Assembly: GCA_028564925.1 (NCBI GenBank)
Contig: CM053030.1
Coordinates: forward strand, 273,828,492-273,892,491
Length of the DNA stretch: 64,000 nucleotides
DNA from: Lithobates sylvaticus
Taxonomy: Eukaryota; Chordata; Amphibia; Anura; Ranidae
Reading direction: 5' to 3'
The number at the start of each line of letters is the position of its first letter. The first letter of the stretch is position 1. This document shows, one piece after another, positions 46,825 through 57,430 of this stretch. The position numbers and the translations under genes are program-made. A model generated the notes under the pieces. It was not told where the DNA came from and did no database searches. It saw only the letters and a list, made by a program, of their open reading frames with translations.

Positions 46825-46925
46825 TAAGTTGTACATCAGACATGAAAAAAATCACAAATTTCAACAGAAAAAAAATTAAAGAAACAAAAACAGGACAATA
46901 ACACAACAACATAAAACACCCATCT

Positions 46926-47919
46926 TTAACCACTTGCTTACTGTGCACTTAAACACCCTTCCTGCCCAGACCAATTTTCAGCTTTCAGCGCTCTCGCAAT
47001 TTCAGTGACAATTGCGCGGTCATGCAATGCTGTAACCAAATGAATTTTTTATCATTTTGTTCGCACAAATAGAGCTTTAGTTTGGTGGTATTTATTCGCG
47101 ACTCCGTTTTTTATTTTTAGCGATATAAGCGAAAACATAGCGGAAATTTTGAAAAAAAACAATATTTTCTCCTTTCTTTTTTAAAAGAAATCCAATAAAA
47201 TCTAATTTTGTCATAAATTTAAGCCAAAATGTATTCTGCTACATGTTTTTAGTAAAAAAAAATTCCGTTAAGTGTATAATAATTGGTTCGCGTGATCACG
47301 GACATATGTACGCAAATGATCATGAACATATGTGTGCAGGTGATCACGGACATATGTGTGCAGATAATCATTGGCACATGTTATTTTACTGGGACATATG
47401 TGAGGGACATGTGTTTTTATTATTTGGGGACATGTGTTTTTATTTGGGGACATGTGTTTTTATTATTTGGGGACATGTGTGTTTTGGGGACATGTGTGGG
47501 GACATGTGTGTTTTACTGTGGGGACACTACTGGTGATCAGTGAGTAAAAAGCTGTAAAAAACAGCTAATACTCACTGATCACCAGCCGGCTGCAGCGAAC
47601 CGCTCTCCTCTCCTCATCGACGACTTCCGTGTAAGGAGAGGAGAAGCCGATTGCCTAGCAACCGGCTGTTTGTTTACATCACATGATGGCTGTGATTCGA
47701 CACGGCCGTCATGTGATCAGGAGGGCCAATCACCGAGCCCTCCTGCCGATCCGAGATGCGCCGTGTCCGGGTGACACGGCCGCATCGGGATCGCGCCGCT
47801 GCGCGGGCACGCGCGCGCGCGATCCCTCTACTTCTGAAGGACGTTCCGGAACGTCCTATCAGAAGTAGACGGCTCCCACCCGGCCGTATATGTACAGTGG
47901 CCGGGTGGGAAGTGGTTAA
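46926..47919. mobile_element. TTAA-type (piggyBac-like) element, complete
   Basis: Flanked by TTAA (46,926-46,929; 47,916-47,919). The ends are TTAACCACTTGC and GGGAAGTGGTTAA. The interior has ATAGAGCTTTAGTTTGGTGG (shared with 35.8 kb), then a short tandem region of GGGGACATGTGTTTTTATT units (about 47,395-47,525). After it comes a GC-rich, hairpin-rich right part with AGAAGTAGA palindromes. No credible open frame. Confidence 0.78.
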
Positions 47920-48416
47920 TAAAACATGAATCTTGTAAAACACATCAAAGCCAAAATAGGTGTGGTGTCTGCAGAATAAACAGAATGTATTGCACATCAA
48001 TACCATTTATTAATTTCTTTAACTCAAGATGTATCTGTATAATGAGGGTCTAGCACAGCAAGTACTGTAAATCCTTGAAACCAGACTGTATAGGCACAAT
48101 CAAGTTGGCTGTTTCAAGGAAGCTATTGTCATATACATAATACTTAGCTGGTAGGATCCAAGAGGGCCGAGACTCGGAATGCCCACTGCGTGCAATGCAC
48201 TATGAAGGGGCTAAACATTTTGGGCTGGGGTTGGGTCTTTTTCTGCTTTGAGTAGGCTCAAATAAGACCCAGATCTGGTTGAAACATGAAGTTGTTTCAC
48301 AGGGGATGAATTAATAAATATTAAATATGTCATACATTCAGGCCATGACTATACTTCTGCTGGCAGTAGTGCAGTTTCATTCTAGTACTGACTAAACAGA
48401 ATTCAGAGTGTTGCTG
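47920..48416. other. No recognised gene
   Basis: About 500 bp of AT-rich sequence between the TTAA element and the 10.5-kb hAT. No open frame or repeat boundary seen. Confidence 0.5.
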
Positions 48417-48433
48417 CTCTACAATAAGGATGG

Positions 48434-48477
48434 GCCCGGTGCTCGATGCGAACCCACGTTCGCATCGAGCACCGGGC
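48434..48477. promoter_or_regulatory. Sub-terminal hairpin of the hAT left end
   Basis: A perfect 20-bp stem (GCCCGGTGCTCGATGCGAAC and its complement) with a CCAC loop. The non-autonomous element at 34,799 has a hairpin at the same distance from its end, with different stem sequence but the same GAAC-loop-GTTC apex. A role in transposase binding is inferred from position. Confidence 0.7.
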
Positions 48478-48596
48478 GTTCGCTCGCTCGGCGAGCCCCG
48501 AACTATTTTGGCCGCTCGCATCACGTTCGTGTGATGCGAGCGGCCCCGCAATGCATTGCGGCCGGCGCGGCCGACGCAGTGCATTGCTGGCTGATG

Positions 48597-48736
48597 ATTG
48601 GCCAAGCATGCACTGTGACCCCGCATGCTTGGCCAATCACAGCCCCGGAAACTCGAAGAGCCATAATTGGCTACAGGCAGGACGCCTGTAGCCAATTACA
48701 GCTCAGGGGCTGTAGTACACGCCCCCCCCTATAAAA
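48597..48736 (+). promoter_or_regulatory. Pol II promoter of the hAT transposase
   Basis: Four CCAAT boxes arranged as two inverted pairs lie at 48,597-48,601 (ATTGG), 48,633-48,637 (CCAAT), 48,666-48,670 (ATTGG) and 48,692-48,696 (CCAAT). Each pair sits in the arms of a 14-15-bp inverted repeat. A TATAAAA box follows at 48,730-48,736. A start site around 48,760 would be expected, giving a leader of about 4.4 kb before the ATG if unspliced. Confidence 0.7.
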
Positions 48737-48892
48737 CGCCGCCACGCCGTCTGCGCCGGTCACATGCTGTTCCGGCGCAGATTGAGCAGGCAGATTCTGT
48801 GACACTCTGCTGCATTTAGATAGTTAGAGAGATTCACTTACAGAGATTGAGTTAGATAGATTCAGTTACAAAGATTGATTGAGAAAGAGGGG

Positions 48893-49280
48893 CTTGTAGT
48901 GTGCTCGTGGCAGGCAGGCAGAGCTCCTATATTTTGTTACCAGAAGCACCTATAGGACTTGTAGTGTGTTCGTGGCAGGCAGGCAGAGCTCCTATATTTT
49001 GTTACCAGAAGCACCTATAGGACTTGTAGTGTGTTCGTGGCAGGCAGGCAGAGCTCCTATATTTTGTTACCAGAAGCACCTATAGGACTTGTAGCGTGTT
49101 CGTGGCAGGCAGGCAGAGCTCCTATATTTTGTTACCAGAAGCACCTATAGGACTTGTAGTGTGTTCGTGGCAGGCAGGCAGAGCTCCTATATTTTGTTAC
49201 CAGAAGCACCTATAGGACTTGTAGTGTGTTCGTGGCAGGCAGGCAGAGCTCCTTCATTTTGTTCCCAGAGGCACCTATAG
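48893..49280 (+). repeat. Leader array 1: ~6 units of 65 bp
   Basis: The unit begins GACTTGTAGTGTGTTCGTGG, then carries a GGCAGGCAGGCAGAGCTCC block and ends TATTTTGTTACCAGAAGCAC + CTATAG. Units are nearly identical. Each has a pyrimidine-biased stretch then CAG. Confidence 0.92.
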
Positions 49281-51050
49281 GACTTGAAGTGTGTTAGTCC
49301 CATTACACACACAGAGCTATATTTTCTTCCCAGAAGCACCTATAGGACTTGAAGTGTGTTAGTCCCATTACACACACAGAGCTATATTTTGTTCCCAGAA
49401 GCACCTATAGGACTTGAAGTGTGTTAGTCCCATCACACACACAGAGCTATATTTTGTTCCCAGAAGCACCTATAGGACTTGAAGTGTGTTAGTCCCATCA
49501 CACACACAGAGCTATATTTTGTTCCCAGAAGCACCTATAGGACTTGAAGTGTGTTAGTCCCATTACACACACAGAGCTATATTTTCTTCCCAGAAGCACC
49601 TATAGGACTTGAAGTGTGTTATTCCCATTACACACACAGAGCTATATTTTCTTCCCAGAAGCACCTATAGGACTTGAAGTGTGTTAGTCCCATTACACAC
49701 ACAGAGCTATATTTTGTTCCCAGAAGCACCTATAGGACTTGAAGTGTGTTAGTCCCATCACACACACAGAGCTATATTTTCTTCCCAGAAGCACCTATAG
49801 GACTTGAAGTGTGTTAGTCCCATTACACACACAGAGCTATATTTTCTTCCCAGAAGCACCTATAGGACTTGAAGTGTGTTAGTCCCATTACACACACAGA
49901 GCTATATTTTGTTCCCAGAAGAACCTATAGGACTTGAAGTGTGTTAGTCCCATTACACACACAGAGCTATATTTTGTTCCCAGAAGAACCTATAGGACTT
50001 GAAGTGTGTTAGTCCCATTACACACACAGAGCTATATTTTCTTCCCAGAAGCACCTATAGGACTTGAAGTGTGTTAGTCCCATTACACACACAGAGCTAT
50101 ATTTTGTTCCCAGAAGAACCTATAGGACTTGAAGTGTGTTAGTCCCATCACACACACAGAGCTATATTTTGTTCCCAGAAGCACCTATAGGACTTGAAGT
50201 GTGTTAGTCCCATTACACACACAGAGCTATATTTTGTTCCCAGAAGCACCTATAGGACTTGAAGTGTGTTAGTCCCATCACACCCACAGAGCTATATTTT
50301 GTTCCCAGAAGCACCTATAGGACTTGAAGTGTGTTAGTCCCATCACACACACAGAGCTATATTTTGTTCCCAGAAGCACCTATAGGACTTGAAGTGTGTT
50401 AGTCCCATCACACACACAGAGCTATATTTTGTTCCCAGAAGCACCTATAGGACTTGAAGTGTGTTAGTCCCATCACACACACAGAGCTATATTTTGTTCC
50501 CAGAAGAACCTATAGGACTTGAAGTGTGTTAGTCCCATCACACACACAGAGCTATATTTTGTTCCCAGAAGCACCTATAGGACTTGAAGTGTGTTAGTCC
50601 CATTACACACACAGAGCTATATTTTGTTCCCAGAAGCACCTATAGGACTTGAAGTGTGTTAGTCCCATCACACCCACAGAGCTATATTTTGTTCCCAGAA
50701 GCACCTATAGGACTTGAAGTGTGTTAGTCCCATCACACACACAGAGCTATATTTTGTTCCCAGAAGAACCTATAGGACTTGAAGTGTGTTAGTCCCATCA
50801 CACACACAGAGCTATATTTTGTTCCCAGAAGCACCTATAGGACTTGAAGTGTGTTAGTCCCATCACACACACAGAGCTATATTTTGTTCCCAGAAGCACC
50901 TATAGGACTTGAAGTGTGTTAGTCCCATCACACACACAGAGCTATATTTTGTTCCCAGAAGCACCTATAGGACTTGAAGTGTGTTAGTCCCATCACACAC
51001 ACAGAGCTATATTTTCTTCCCAGAAGCACCTATAGGACTTGAAGTGTGTT
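49281..51050 (+). repeat. Leader array 2: ~27 units of 65 bp
   Basis: The unit begins GACTTGAAGTGTGTTAGTCC, then CATTACACACACAGAGC and TATATTTTGTTCCCAGAAGC. It is clearly derived from the same ancestor as array 1. Variants (GTTCCC or CTTCCC; GCACC or GAACC; ATTAC or ATCAC) are shared among neighbouring units, indicating local amplification. Confidence 0.92.
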
Positions 51051-53157
51051 AGTCCCATCACACAGAGCTCCTCTATTTTCTTTGCAGAAGCACCCACAGG
51101 ACTTCTAGTGTGTTAGTGGCATCACACAGAGCTCCTATATATTCTTCTCAGCAGCACCCACAGGACTTCTAGTGTGTTAGTGGCATCACACAGAGCTCCT
51201 CTATTTTCTTTGCATAAGCACCCACAGGACTTCTAGTGTGTTAGTGGCATCACACAGAGCTCCTCTATTTTCTTTGCAGAAGCACCCATAGGACTTCTAG
51301 TGTGTTAGTGGCATCACACAGAGCTCCTATATATTCTTCTCAGCAGCACCCACAGGACTTCTAGTGTGTTAGTGGCATCACACAGAGCTCCTCTATTTTC
51401 TTTGCAGAAGCACCCACAGGACTTCTAGTGTGTTAGTGGCATCACACAGAGCTCCTCTATTTTCTTTGCAGAAGCACCCATAGGACTTCTAGTGTGTTAG
51501 TGGCATCACACAGAGCTCCTATATATTCTTCTCAGCAGCACCCACAGGACTTCTAGTGTGTTAGTGGCATCACACAGAGCTCCTCTATTTTCTTTGCAGA
51601 AGCACCCATAGGACTTCTAGTGTGTTAGTGGCATCACACAGAGCTCCTATATATTCTTCTCAGCAGCACCCACAGGACTTCTAGTGTGTTAGTTAGTGGC
51701 ATCACACAGAGCTCCTCTATTTTCTTTGCAGAAGCACCCACAGGACTTCTAGTGTGTTAGTGGCATCACACAGAGCTCCTCTATTTTCTTTGCATAAGCA
51801 CCCACAGGACTTCTAGTGTGTTAGTGGCATCACACAGAGCTCCTCTATTTTCTTTGCAGAAGCACCCATAGGACTTCTAGTGTGTTAGTGGCATCACACA
51901 GAGCTCCTATATATTCTTCTCAGCAGCACCCACAGGACTTCTAGTGTGTTAGTGGCATCACACAGAGCTCCTCTATTTTCTTTGCAGAAGCACCCACAGG
52001 ACTTCTAGTGTGTTAGTGGCATCACACAGAGCTCCTCTATTTTCTTTGCAGAAGCACCCATAGGACTTCTAGTGTGTTAGTGGCATCACACAGAGCTCCT
52101 ATATATTCTTCTCAGCAGCACCCACAGGACTTCTAGTGTGTTAGTGGCATCACACAGAGCTCCTCTATTTTCTTTGCAGAAGCACCCACAGGACTTCTAG
52201 TGTGTTAGTGGCATCACACAGAGCTCCTCTATTTTCTTTGCAGAAGCACCCACAGGACTTCTAGTGTGTTAGTGGCATCACACAGAGCTCCTCTATTTTC
52301 TTTGCATAAGCACCCACAGGACTTCTAGTGTGTTAGTGGCATCACACAGAGCTCCTCTATTTTCTTTGCAGAAGCACCCATAGGACTTCTAGTGTGTTAG
52401 TGGCATCACACAGAGCTCCTATATATTCTTCTCAGCAGCACCCACAGGACTTCTAGTGTGTTAGTGGCATCACACAGAGCTCCTCTATTTTCTTTGCAGA
52501 AGCACCCACAGGACTTCTAGTGTGTTAGTGGCATCACACAGAGCTCCTCTATTTTCTTTGCATAAGCACCCACAGGACTTCTAGTGTGTTAGTGGCATCA
52601 CACAGAGCTCCTCTATTTTCTTTGCAGAAGCACCCATAGGACTTCTAGTGTGTTAGTGGCATCACACAGAGCTCCTATATATTCTTCTCAGCAGCACCCA
52701 CAGGACTTCTAGTGTGTTAGTGGCATCACACAGAGCTCCTCTATTTTCTTTGCAGAAGCACCCACAGGACTTCTAGTGTGTTAGTGGCATCACACAGAGC
52801 TCCTCTATTTTCTTTGCAGAAGCACCCATAGGACTTCTAGTGTGTTAGTGGCATCACACAGAGCTCCTATATATTCTTCTCAGCAGCACCCACAGGACTT
52901 CTAGTGTGTTAGTGGCATCACACAGAGCTCCTCTATTTTCTTTGCAGAAGCACCCACAGGACTTCTAGTGTGTTAGTGGCATCACACAGAGCTCCTCTAT
53001 TTTCTTTGCATAAGCACCCACAGGACTTCTAGTGTGTTAGTGGCATCACACAGAGCTCCTCTATTTTCTTTGCAGAAGCACCCATAGGACTTCTAGTGTG
53101 TTAGTGGCATCACACAGAGCTCCTATATTTTCTTCTCAGCAGCACCCACAGGACTAC
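51051..53157 (+). repeat. Leader array 3: ~33 units of 64 bp in a higher-order pattern
   Basis: The unit begins GACTTCTAGTGTGTTAGTGG and carries CATCACACAGAGCTCC. Four variants of the 3' half recur in order: A (TTTGCAGAAGCACCCACAGG), B (GCATAAG), C (CCCATAGG) and D (ATATATTCTTCTCAGCAG). The order is mostly A-(B)-C-D, so blocks of three or four units (about 192 or 256 bp) were amplified together. The last unit is a D type that runs straight to the transposase ATG, nine bases beyond the array. Confidence 0.92.
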
Positions 53158-53165
53158 CGACTACA

Positions 53166-56100
53166 ATGGCTGGAAGACCGCCAAGGGGAGGCAGAGCGTG
53201 CAGAGCCAAGAACACAGGGCAGGCAGGCTCTGTTTCTAGTGGACGTGGCCGTGGACGTGGACGTGGTCGTGCATCGTCATCAGCACGTGGCCATGGGACA
53301 CGCGCGTCTTTGTTTTCGGCAGCTGGACATGTGGAGCCGCATCATGCTGAAGGCTTGGTAGAATGGATGACCAAGCCCTCCTCATCCTCCTCATCCTCTC
53401 TCACCCAGGCTCAGGGTACTGACAGAGCATCATCAGCCACCCCTTCCCTAGACCCACCATGTCCTCCTGAGGAGTCCCCCGAACTCTTTGAGCACAGTGT
53501 TGGGTACATGCTCCAGGAGGATGCCCAACGATTCGAAGGCTCGGATGACGATACCCAGCTTGAGGAATCTGGCAGTACAGTTCCACCAGCTGCAGCTTAC
53601 TGCCAGGTTTGCTCTAGTGGTGAAGAGGGAGGGGATGATGAGGTCACTGACTCCACGTGGGTGCCTCAAGGGAGAGAGGATGAGGAGGAGGACGAGGAGG
53701 AGGAGGATGCGGCGTCACATGTCCAACGAGGCAGGATGCCCCCTGGAGGCCAGGTAGAGGCCAGCACAGCAACTGTACAACACCGCAGAGCTCCGCCTGT
53801 GCAGGGCGCTGCCTCTGCACGTTATCAGAAAAGTTCTTTGGTGTGGGCCTTTTTTGAGACGAGTGCAGCAGATCGCACCACTGCTATTTGCAATATTTGT
53901 CTCAAGCGTATCTCGCGTGGCCAAAACATCAGCCGCTTGGGCACGACAAGCATGACCAGACATATGGCGACCTGCCATGCAGCTCGTTGGCAGGCACACA
54001 TAAAAGACCCACACCAAAGAACTAAGCGGACCTCTCCTTGCTCCTCCTCAGCTGGGATCTCCATCCCCACTACACCTTCAGTCCTCTCTGAAAGCTGCTC
54101 TGAGAGGACTGAAGGTGTAGAATTCGGTGTGTCACAACCAAGTACTTGCAGTACACCGACGTCCGAATGCAGCAGGCAAATTTCCCTGCCCCAGCTGCTG
54201 GACCGTAGAAAGAAGTACACTCCCAGCCATCCACATGCCCAGCGGTTGAATGCTAGCCTTGCTAAATTGCTAGCACTTCAACTGCTGCCTTTTCAGTTGG
54301 TAGACTCGGCCCCCTTCCGTGAGTTTGTTCAATGTGCGGTTCCTCAGTGGCAGGTTCCCAAACGCCACTTTTTCTCGCGGAAGGCGATTCCGTCTCTCTA
54401 CCGGCATGTGGAGGGCAATGTCCATGCCTCGCTGGACAGGGCGGTCAGCGGTAAGGTGCATATTACCGCTGACTCATGGTCCAGCAGGCATGGACAGGGA
54501 CGGTACCTTTCTTTCACGGCCCATTGGGTCACTCTATTGGCAGCTGGGAGGGATGCAGGACAAGGTGCAGTAGTGTTGGAGGTTGTTCCGCCACCACGCC
54601 TCCAAAACGCGACTACTGCTACTGGTTGTGACACACCTCTCTCCTCCACCCCCTCCTCTTCTTCTTCCTCCAGTGCTCTGTCCTTGGAACCAGCGGTGCT
54701 CCGTAGGCGTACAAGGGGCTACGCAAGTACGCAGGCAAAAAGATGCCATGCCGTGCTTGCGCTGGTGTGTTTGGGGGACAGGAGCCACACTGGGCCAGAG
54801 GTTCTGGCAGCTCTGCAGGGGCAGGCCGAGAGGTGGTTGACGCCACGTCAGCTTAAGCCAGGAATGGTCGTTTCTGACAATGGCACCAACCTCCTCTCCG
54901 CCCTGCGACAGGGGCAGCTCACCCATGTGCCCTGCATGGCTCACGTCCTCAACCTGGTGGTGCAGCGGTTCTTGGGCAGGTTCCCAGGCTTACAGGATGT
55001 CCTGAGGCAGGCCAGGAAAGTCTGTGTGCATTTCCGCCGATCTTATAATGCCAGTGCTCGGCTGACTGAGCTGCAAAAGGAGCTGAACCTGCCCAAGAAC
55101 CGCCTAATATCTGACATGCCCACCAGGTGGAACTCAACGTTGGCCATGCTGCAGCGACTGCACACGCAGCAGAGGGCCATCAATGAGTACCTTTGCGACT
55201 ACGGCACCAGGACAGGGTCAGGGGAGCTTGGTTTTTTTTCCCCACGTCAGTGGAGCATGATCAGGGATGCATGCACTGTCCTCTCACCATTTGAGGAGGC
55301 CACGAGGATGGTGAGCAGTGACAGTGCATGCATCAGTGACACTGTCCCTCTTGTCCACCTGTTGGAGCATACGCTGCGTGGGATAATGGACAGGGCACTT
55401 GAGGCAGAACAGAGGCAGGAAGAGGAGGACTTCCTTGCCTCTCAAGGCCCCCTTTATCCGGACAGTGTTCCTTCTGTCCCACCCATCACACAGGAAGAGG
55501 ATGAGGAGGAGGAGGAGGAGGAGGAGGAGGAGGAGGATTGTGTGAGCATGGAGGTGGAGCCTGGCACTCAGCAGCAGCAGTCTTTTAGGGATGATGTACA
55601 GTCCCAACAAGCCAGTGGACTTGTACGTGGCTGGGAGGAGGTGGCTGGCGATCATGTCATCCTCAGTGACCCAGAAGACTCCGGACCGAATGCCTCAGCT
55701 AACCTACGCTGCATGGCCTCCCTGATCCTGCAAAGCCTGCGGAAGGATCCTCGTGTTCTTCGGATCAAGGAGAGGGACCATTACTGGCTGGCCACTCTCC
55801 TTGATCCGCGGTACAAGGGTAAGGTTGCGGACCTTATCTTGCCGTCGCAGAGGGAGCAGAGGATGAGACATCTCAGGGAGGCCTTGCAGAAAGGTCTGTG
55901 CAACGCGTTCCCAGAAACTGGGAGGCTACAAACTCCTGGTCCTGGGCGACGAGTTGCTGAGGCTTCGGTCAGTGGCAGAAGGAGCGGTGGGGAAGGTGGA
56001 CGTCTGACCGATGCGTTCAGACAATTTTTTAGTCCGCAGCCCCAAGGTATGATCGGTTCCAGCAACCATCGCCAGCGTCTGATATACATGGTGCAGGAAT

Positions 56101-56390
56101 ACCTTGGGGCAAGGTCAGACTTGGACACCTTTCCCACCGAAAATCCTCTGGCTTACTGGGTCCTGAGGATGGATCACTGGCCAGAGCTTGCACAGTATGC
56201 AATTGAGCTACTGGCCTGTCCTGCCTCCAGCGTTCTTTCCGAACGCACATTCAGTGCTGCTGGAGGATTTGTGACTGATCATAGGGTGCGCCTGTCCACC
56301 GCCTCGGTTGATCGACTGACATTCATCAAAATGAATCAGTCTTGGATCACCACCAGCTACCAGGCACCTGAGGCGGATATAACCGAATAA
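53166..56390 (+). CDS. hAT transposase with BED zinc finger, intact (1074 aa)
   Basis: Predicted to cut and join the ends of this element in the nucleus. An N-terminal RGRGRGRGR stretch (~26-35) and Ser- and Asp/Glu-rich spacers come first. A BED-type zinc finger follows (~220-275; CNIC at 242-245 and HMATCH to 271), which should bind the element's DNA. The hAT RNase-H-like core has Asp 436 in ITADSWSS, Asp 571 in VVSDNGTN, the CMAH pair, MPTRWNST, and Glu near 710 in LSPFEEAT. The C-terminal hAT dimerisation block is at ~1,000-1,050 (YAIELLACPASSVLSERTFS). An acidic insert (run of Glu, ~780) is longer than in typical hATs. The start chosen has A at -3 and G at +4, and an in-frame TAG lies just upstream. 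There are no stops or frame breaks. Related to the ZBED1/4/6 group by layout; an exapted host gene is unlikely because terminal repeats and target duplication are intact. Confidence 0.95.
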   Translation: MAGRPPRGGRACRAKNTGQAGSVSSGRGRGRGRGRASSSARGHGTRASLFSAAGHVEPHHAEGLVEWMTKPSSSSSSSLTQAQGTDRASSATPSLDPPCPPEESPELFEHSVGYMLQEDAQRFEGSDDDTQLEESGSTVPPAAAYCQVCSSGEEGGDDEVTDSTWVPQGREDEEEDEEEEDAASHVQRGRMPPGGQVEASTATVQHRRAPPVQGAASARYQKSSLVWAFFETSAADRTTAICNICLKRISRGQNISRLGTTSMTRHMATCHAARWQAHIKDPHQRTKRTSPCSSSAGISIPTTPSVLSESCSERTEGVEFGVSQPSTCSTPTSECSRQISLPQLLDRRKKYTPSHPHAQRLNASLAKLLALQLLPFQLVDSAPFREFVQCAVPQWQVPKRHFFSRKAIPSLYRHVEGNVHASLDRAVSGKVHITADSWSSRHGQGRYLSFTAHWVTLLAAGRDAGQGAVVLEVVPPPRLQNATTATGCDTPLSSTPSSSSSSSALSLEPAVLRRRTRGYASTQAKRCHAVLALVCLGDRSHTGPEVLAALQGQAERWLTPRQLKPGMVVSDNGTNLLSALRQGQLTHVPCMAHVLNLVVQRFLGRFPGLQDVLRQARKVCVHFRRSYNASARLTELQKELNLPKNRLISDMPTRWNSTLAMLQRLHTQQRAINEYLCDYGTRTGSGELGFFSPRQWSMIRDACTVLSPFEEATRMVSSDSACISDTVPLVHLLEHTLRGIMDRALEAEQRQEEEDFLASQGPLYPDSVPSVPPITQEEDEEEEEEEEEEEDCVSMEVEPGTQQQQSFRDDVQSQQASGLVRGWEEVAGDHVILSDPEDSGPNASANLRCMASLILQSLRKDPRVLRIKERDHYWLATLLDPRYKGKVADLILPSQREQRMRHLREALQKGLCNAFPETGRLQTPGPGRRVAEASVSGRRSGGEGGRLTDAFRQFFSPQPQGMIGSSNHRQRLIYMVQEYLGARSDLDTFPTENPLAYWVLRMDHWPELAQYAIELLACPASSVLSERTFSAAGGFVTDHRVRLSTASVDRLTFIKMNQSWITTSYQAPEADITE

Positions 56391-57430
56391 TTTTTAATGT
56401 CACATCCCTTCAAGACTGCCTATGCTGATGCTGAGTGACTGTCCTCTTATGTTCACTGACTATCCTCTTCCTCCTCCTCAATGATCCATGCCACCACACC
56501 AGTGCCTAAGGCACAATTTTTCAGCCCCTGTTTAACAGGGGCGTGTACTTACAATTTTTTAAAAAAATGCTTCGCAAAACGTGTGACTGCTGTGCTCCAA
56601 GTACAGTCTCTGTGAGGGCCGTGTTGCAGTGTTGTGGCACCAGCACCAGTGCCTAAGGCACAATTTTTCAGCCCCTGTTTAACAGGGGCGTGTACTTACA
56701 ATTTTTTAAAAAAATGCTTCGCAACACGTGTGACTGCTGTGCTCCAAGTACAGTCTCTGTGAGGGCCGTGTTGCAGTGTTGTGGCACCAGCACCAGTGCC
56801 TAAGGCACAATTTTTCAGCCCCTGTTTAACAGGGGCGTGTACTTACAATTTTTTAAAAAAATGCTTCGCAACACGTGTGACTGCTGTGCTCCAAGTACAG
56901 TCTCTGTGAGGGCCGGGTTGCAGTGTTGTGGCACCAGCACCAGTGCCTAAGGCACAATTTTTCAGCCCCTGTTTAACAGGGGCGTGTACTTACAATTTTT
57001 TAAAAAAATGCTTCGCAACACGTGTGACTGCTGTGCTCCAAGTACAGTATCTGTGAGGGCCGGGTTGCAGTGTTGTGGCACCAGCACCAGTGCCTAAGGC
57101 ACAATTTTTCAGCCCCTGTTTAACAGGGGCGTGTACTTACAATTTTTTTAAAAAAATGCTTCGCAACACGTGTGACTGCTGTGCTCCAAGTACAGTATCT
57201 GTGAGGGCCGGGTTGCAGTGTTGTGGCACCAGCACCAGTGCCTAAGGCACAATTTTTCAGCCCCTGTTTAACAGGGGCGTGTACTTACAATTTTTTAAAA
57301 AAATGCTTCGCAACACGTGTGACTGCTGTGCTCCAAGTACAGTATCTGTGAGGGCCGGGTTGCAGTGTTGTGGCACCAGCACCAGTGCCTAAGGCACAAT
57401 TTTTCAGCCCCTGTTTAACAGGGGCGGGTA
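56391..57430 (+). repeat. 3' array A: six 147-bp units plus a partial
   Basis: Units start at AGTGCCTAAGGCAC (56,501, 56,648, 56,795, 56,942, 57,089, 57,237, 57,384) with a 147-148-bp period. Each holds a perfect 19-base hairpin, GCCCCTGTTTAACAGGGGC, then AATTTTTTAAAAAAATGC and GCAACACGTGTGACTGC. The units are nearly identical. The first 110 bp after the stop codon are unique sequence. I see no AATAAA signal in the array. Confidence 0.9.

Noticed and set aside
47243-47543. Overlapping frames with repeated Gly-Asp-Met-Cys or Gly-Thr-Cys
   Set aside because: They come from the GGGGACATGTGT short repeat in a TTAA element.
48893-53157. CRISPR-like array
   Set aside because: Regular 64-65-bp period, but there are no unique spacers between repeats, and the context is a eukaryotic transposon.
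53098-53361. Open frame overlapping the start of the transposase
   Set aside because: It is a shifted frame that begins inside a repeat unit without ATG. The 1074-codon frame with a strong start context explains the region.
53401-56250. Several 60-140-codon frames on the minus strand opposite the transposase
   Set aside because: They are shadows of a GC-rich coding region. None has a recognisable domain.
53166-56390. Host ZBED-type gene rather than a transposase
   Set aside because: Terminal repeats, a perfect 8-bp target duplication and the dimerisation and catalytic residues are all in place at this locus.
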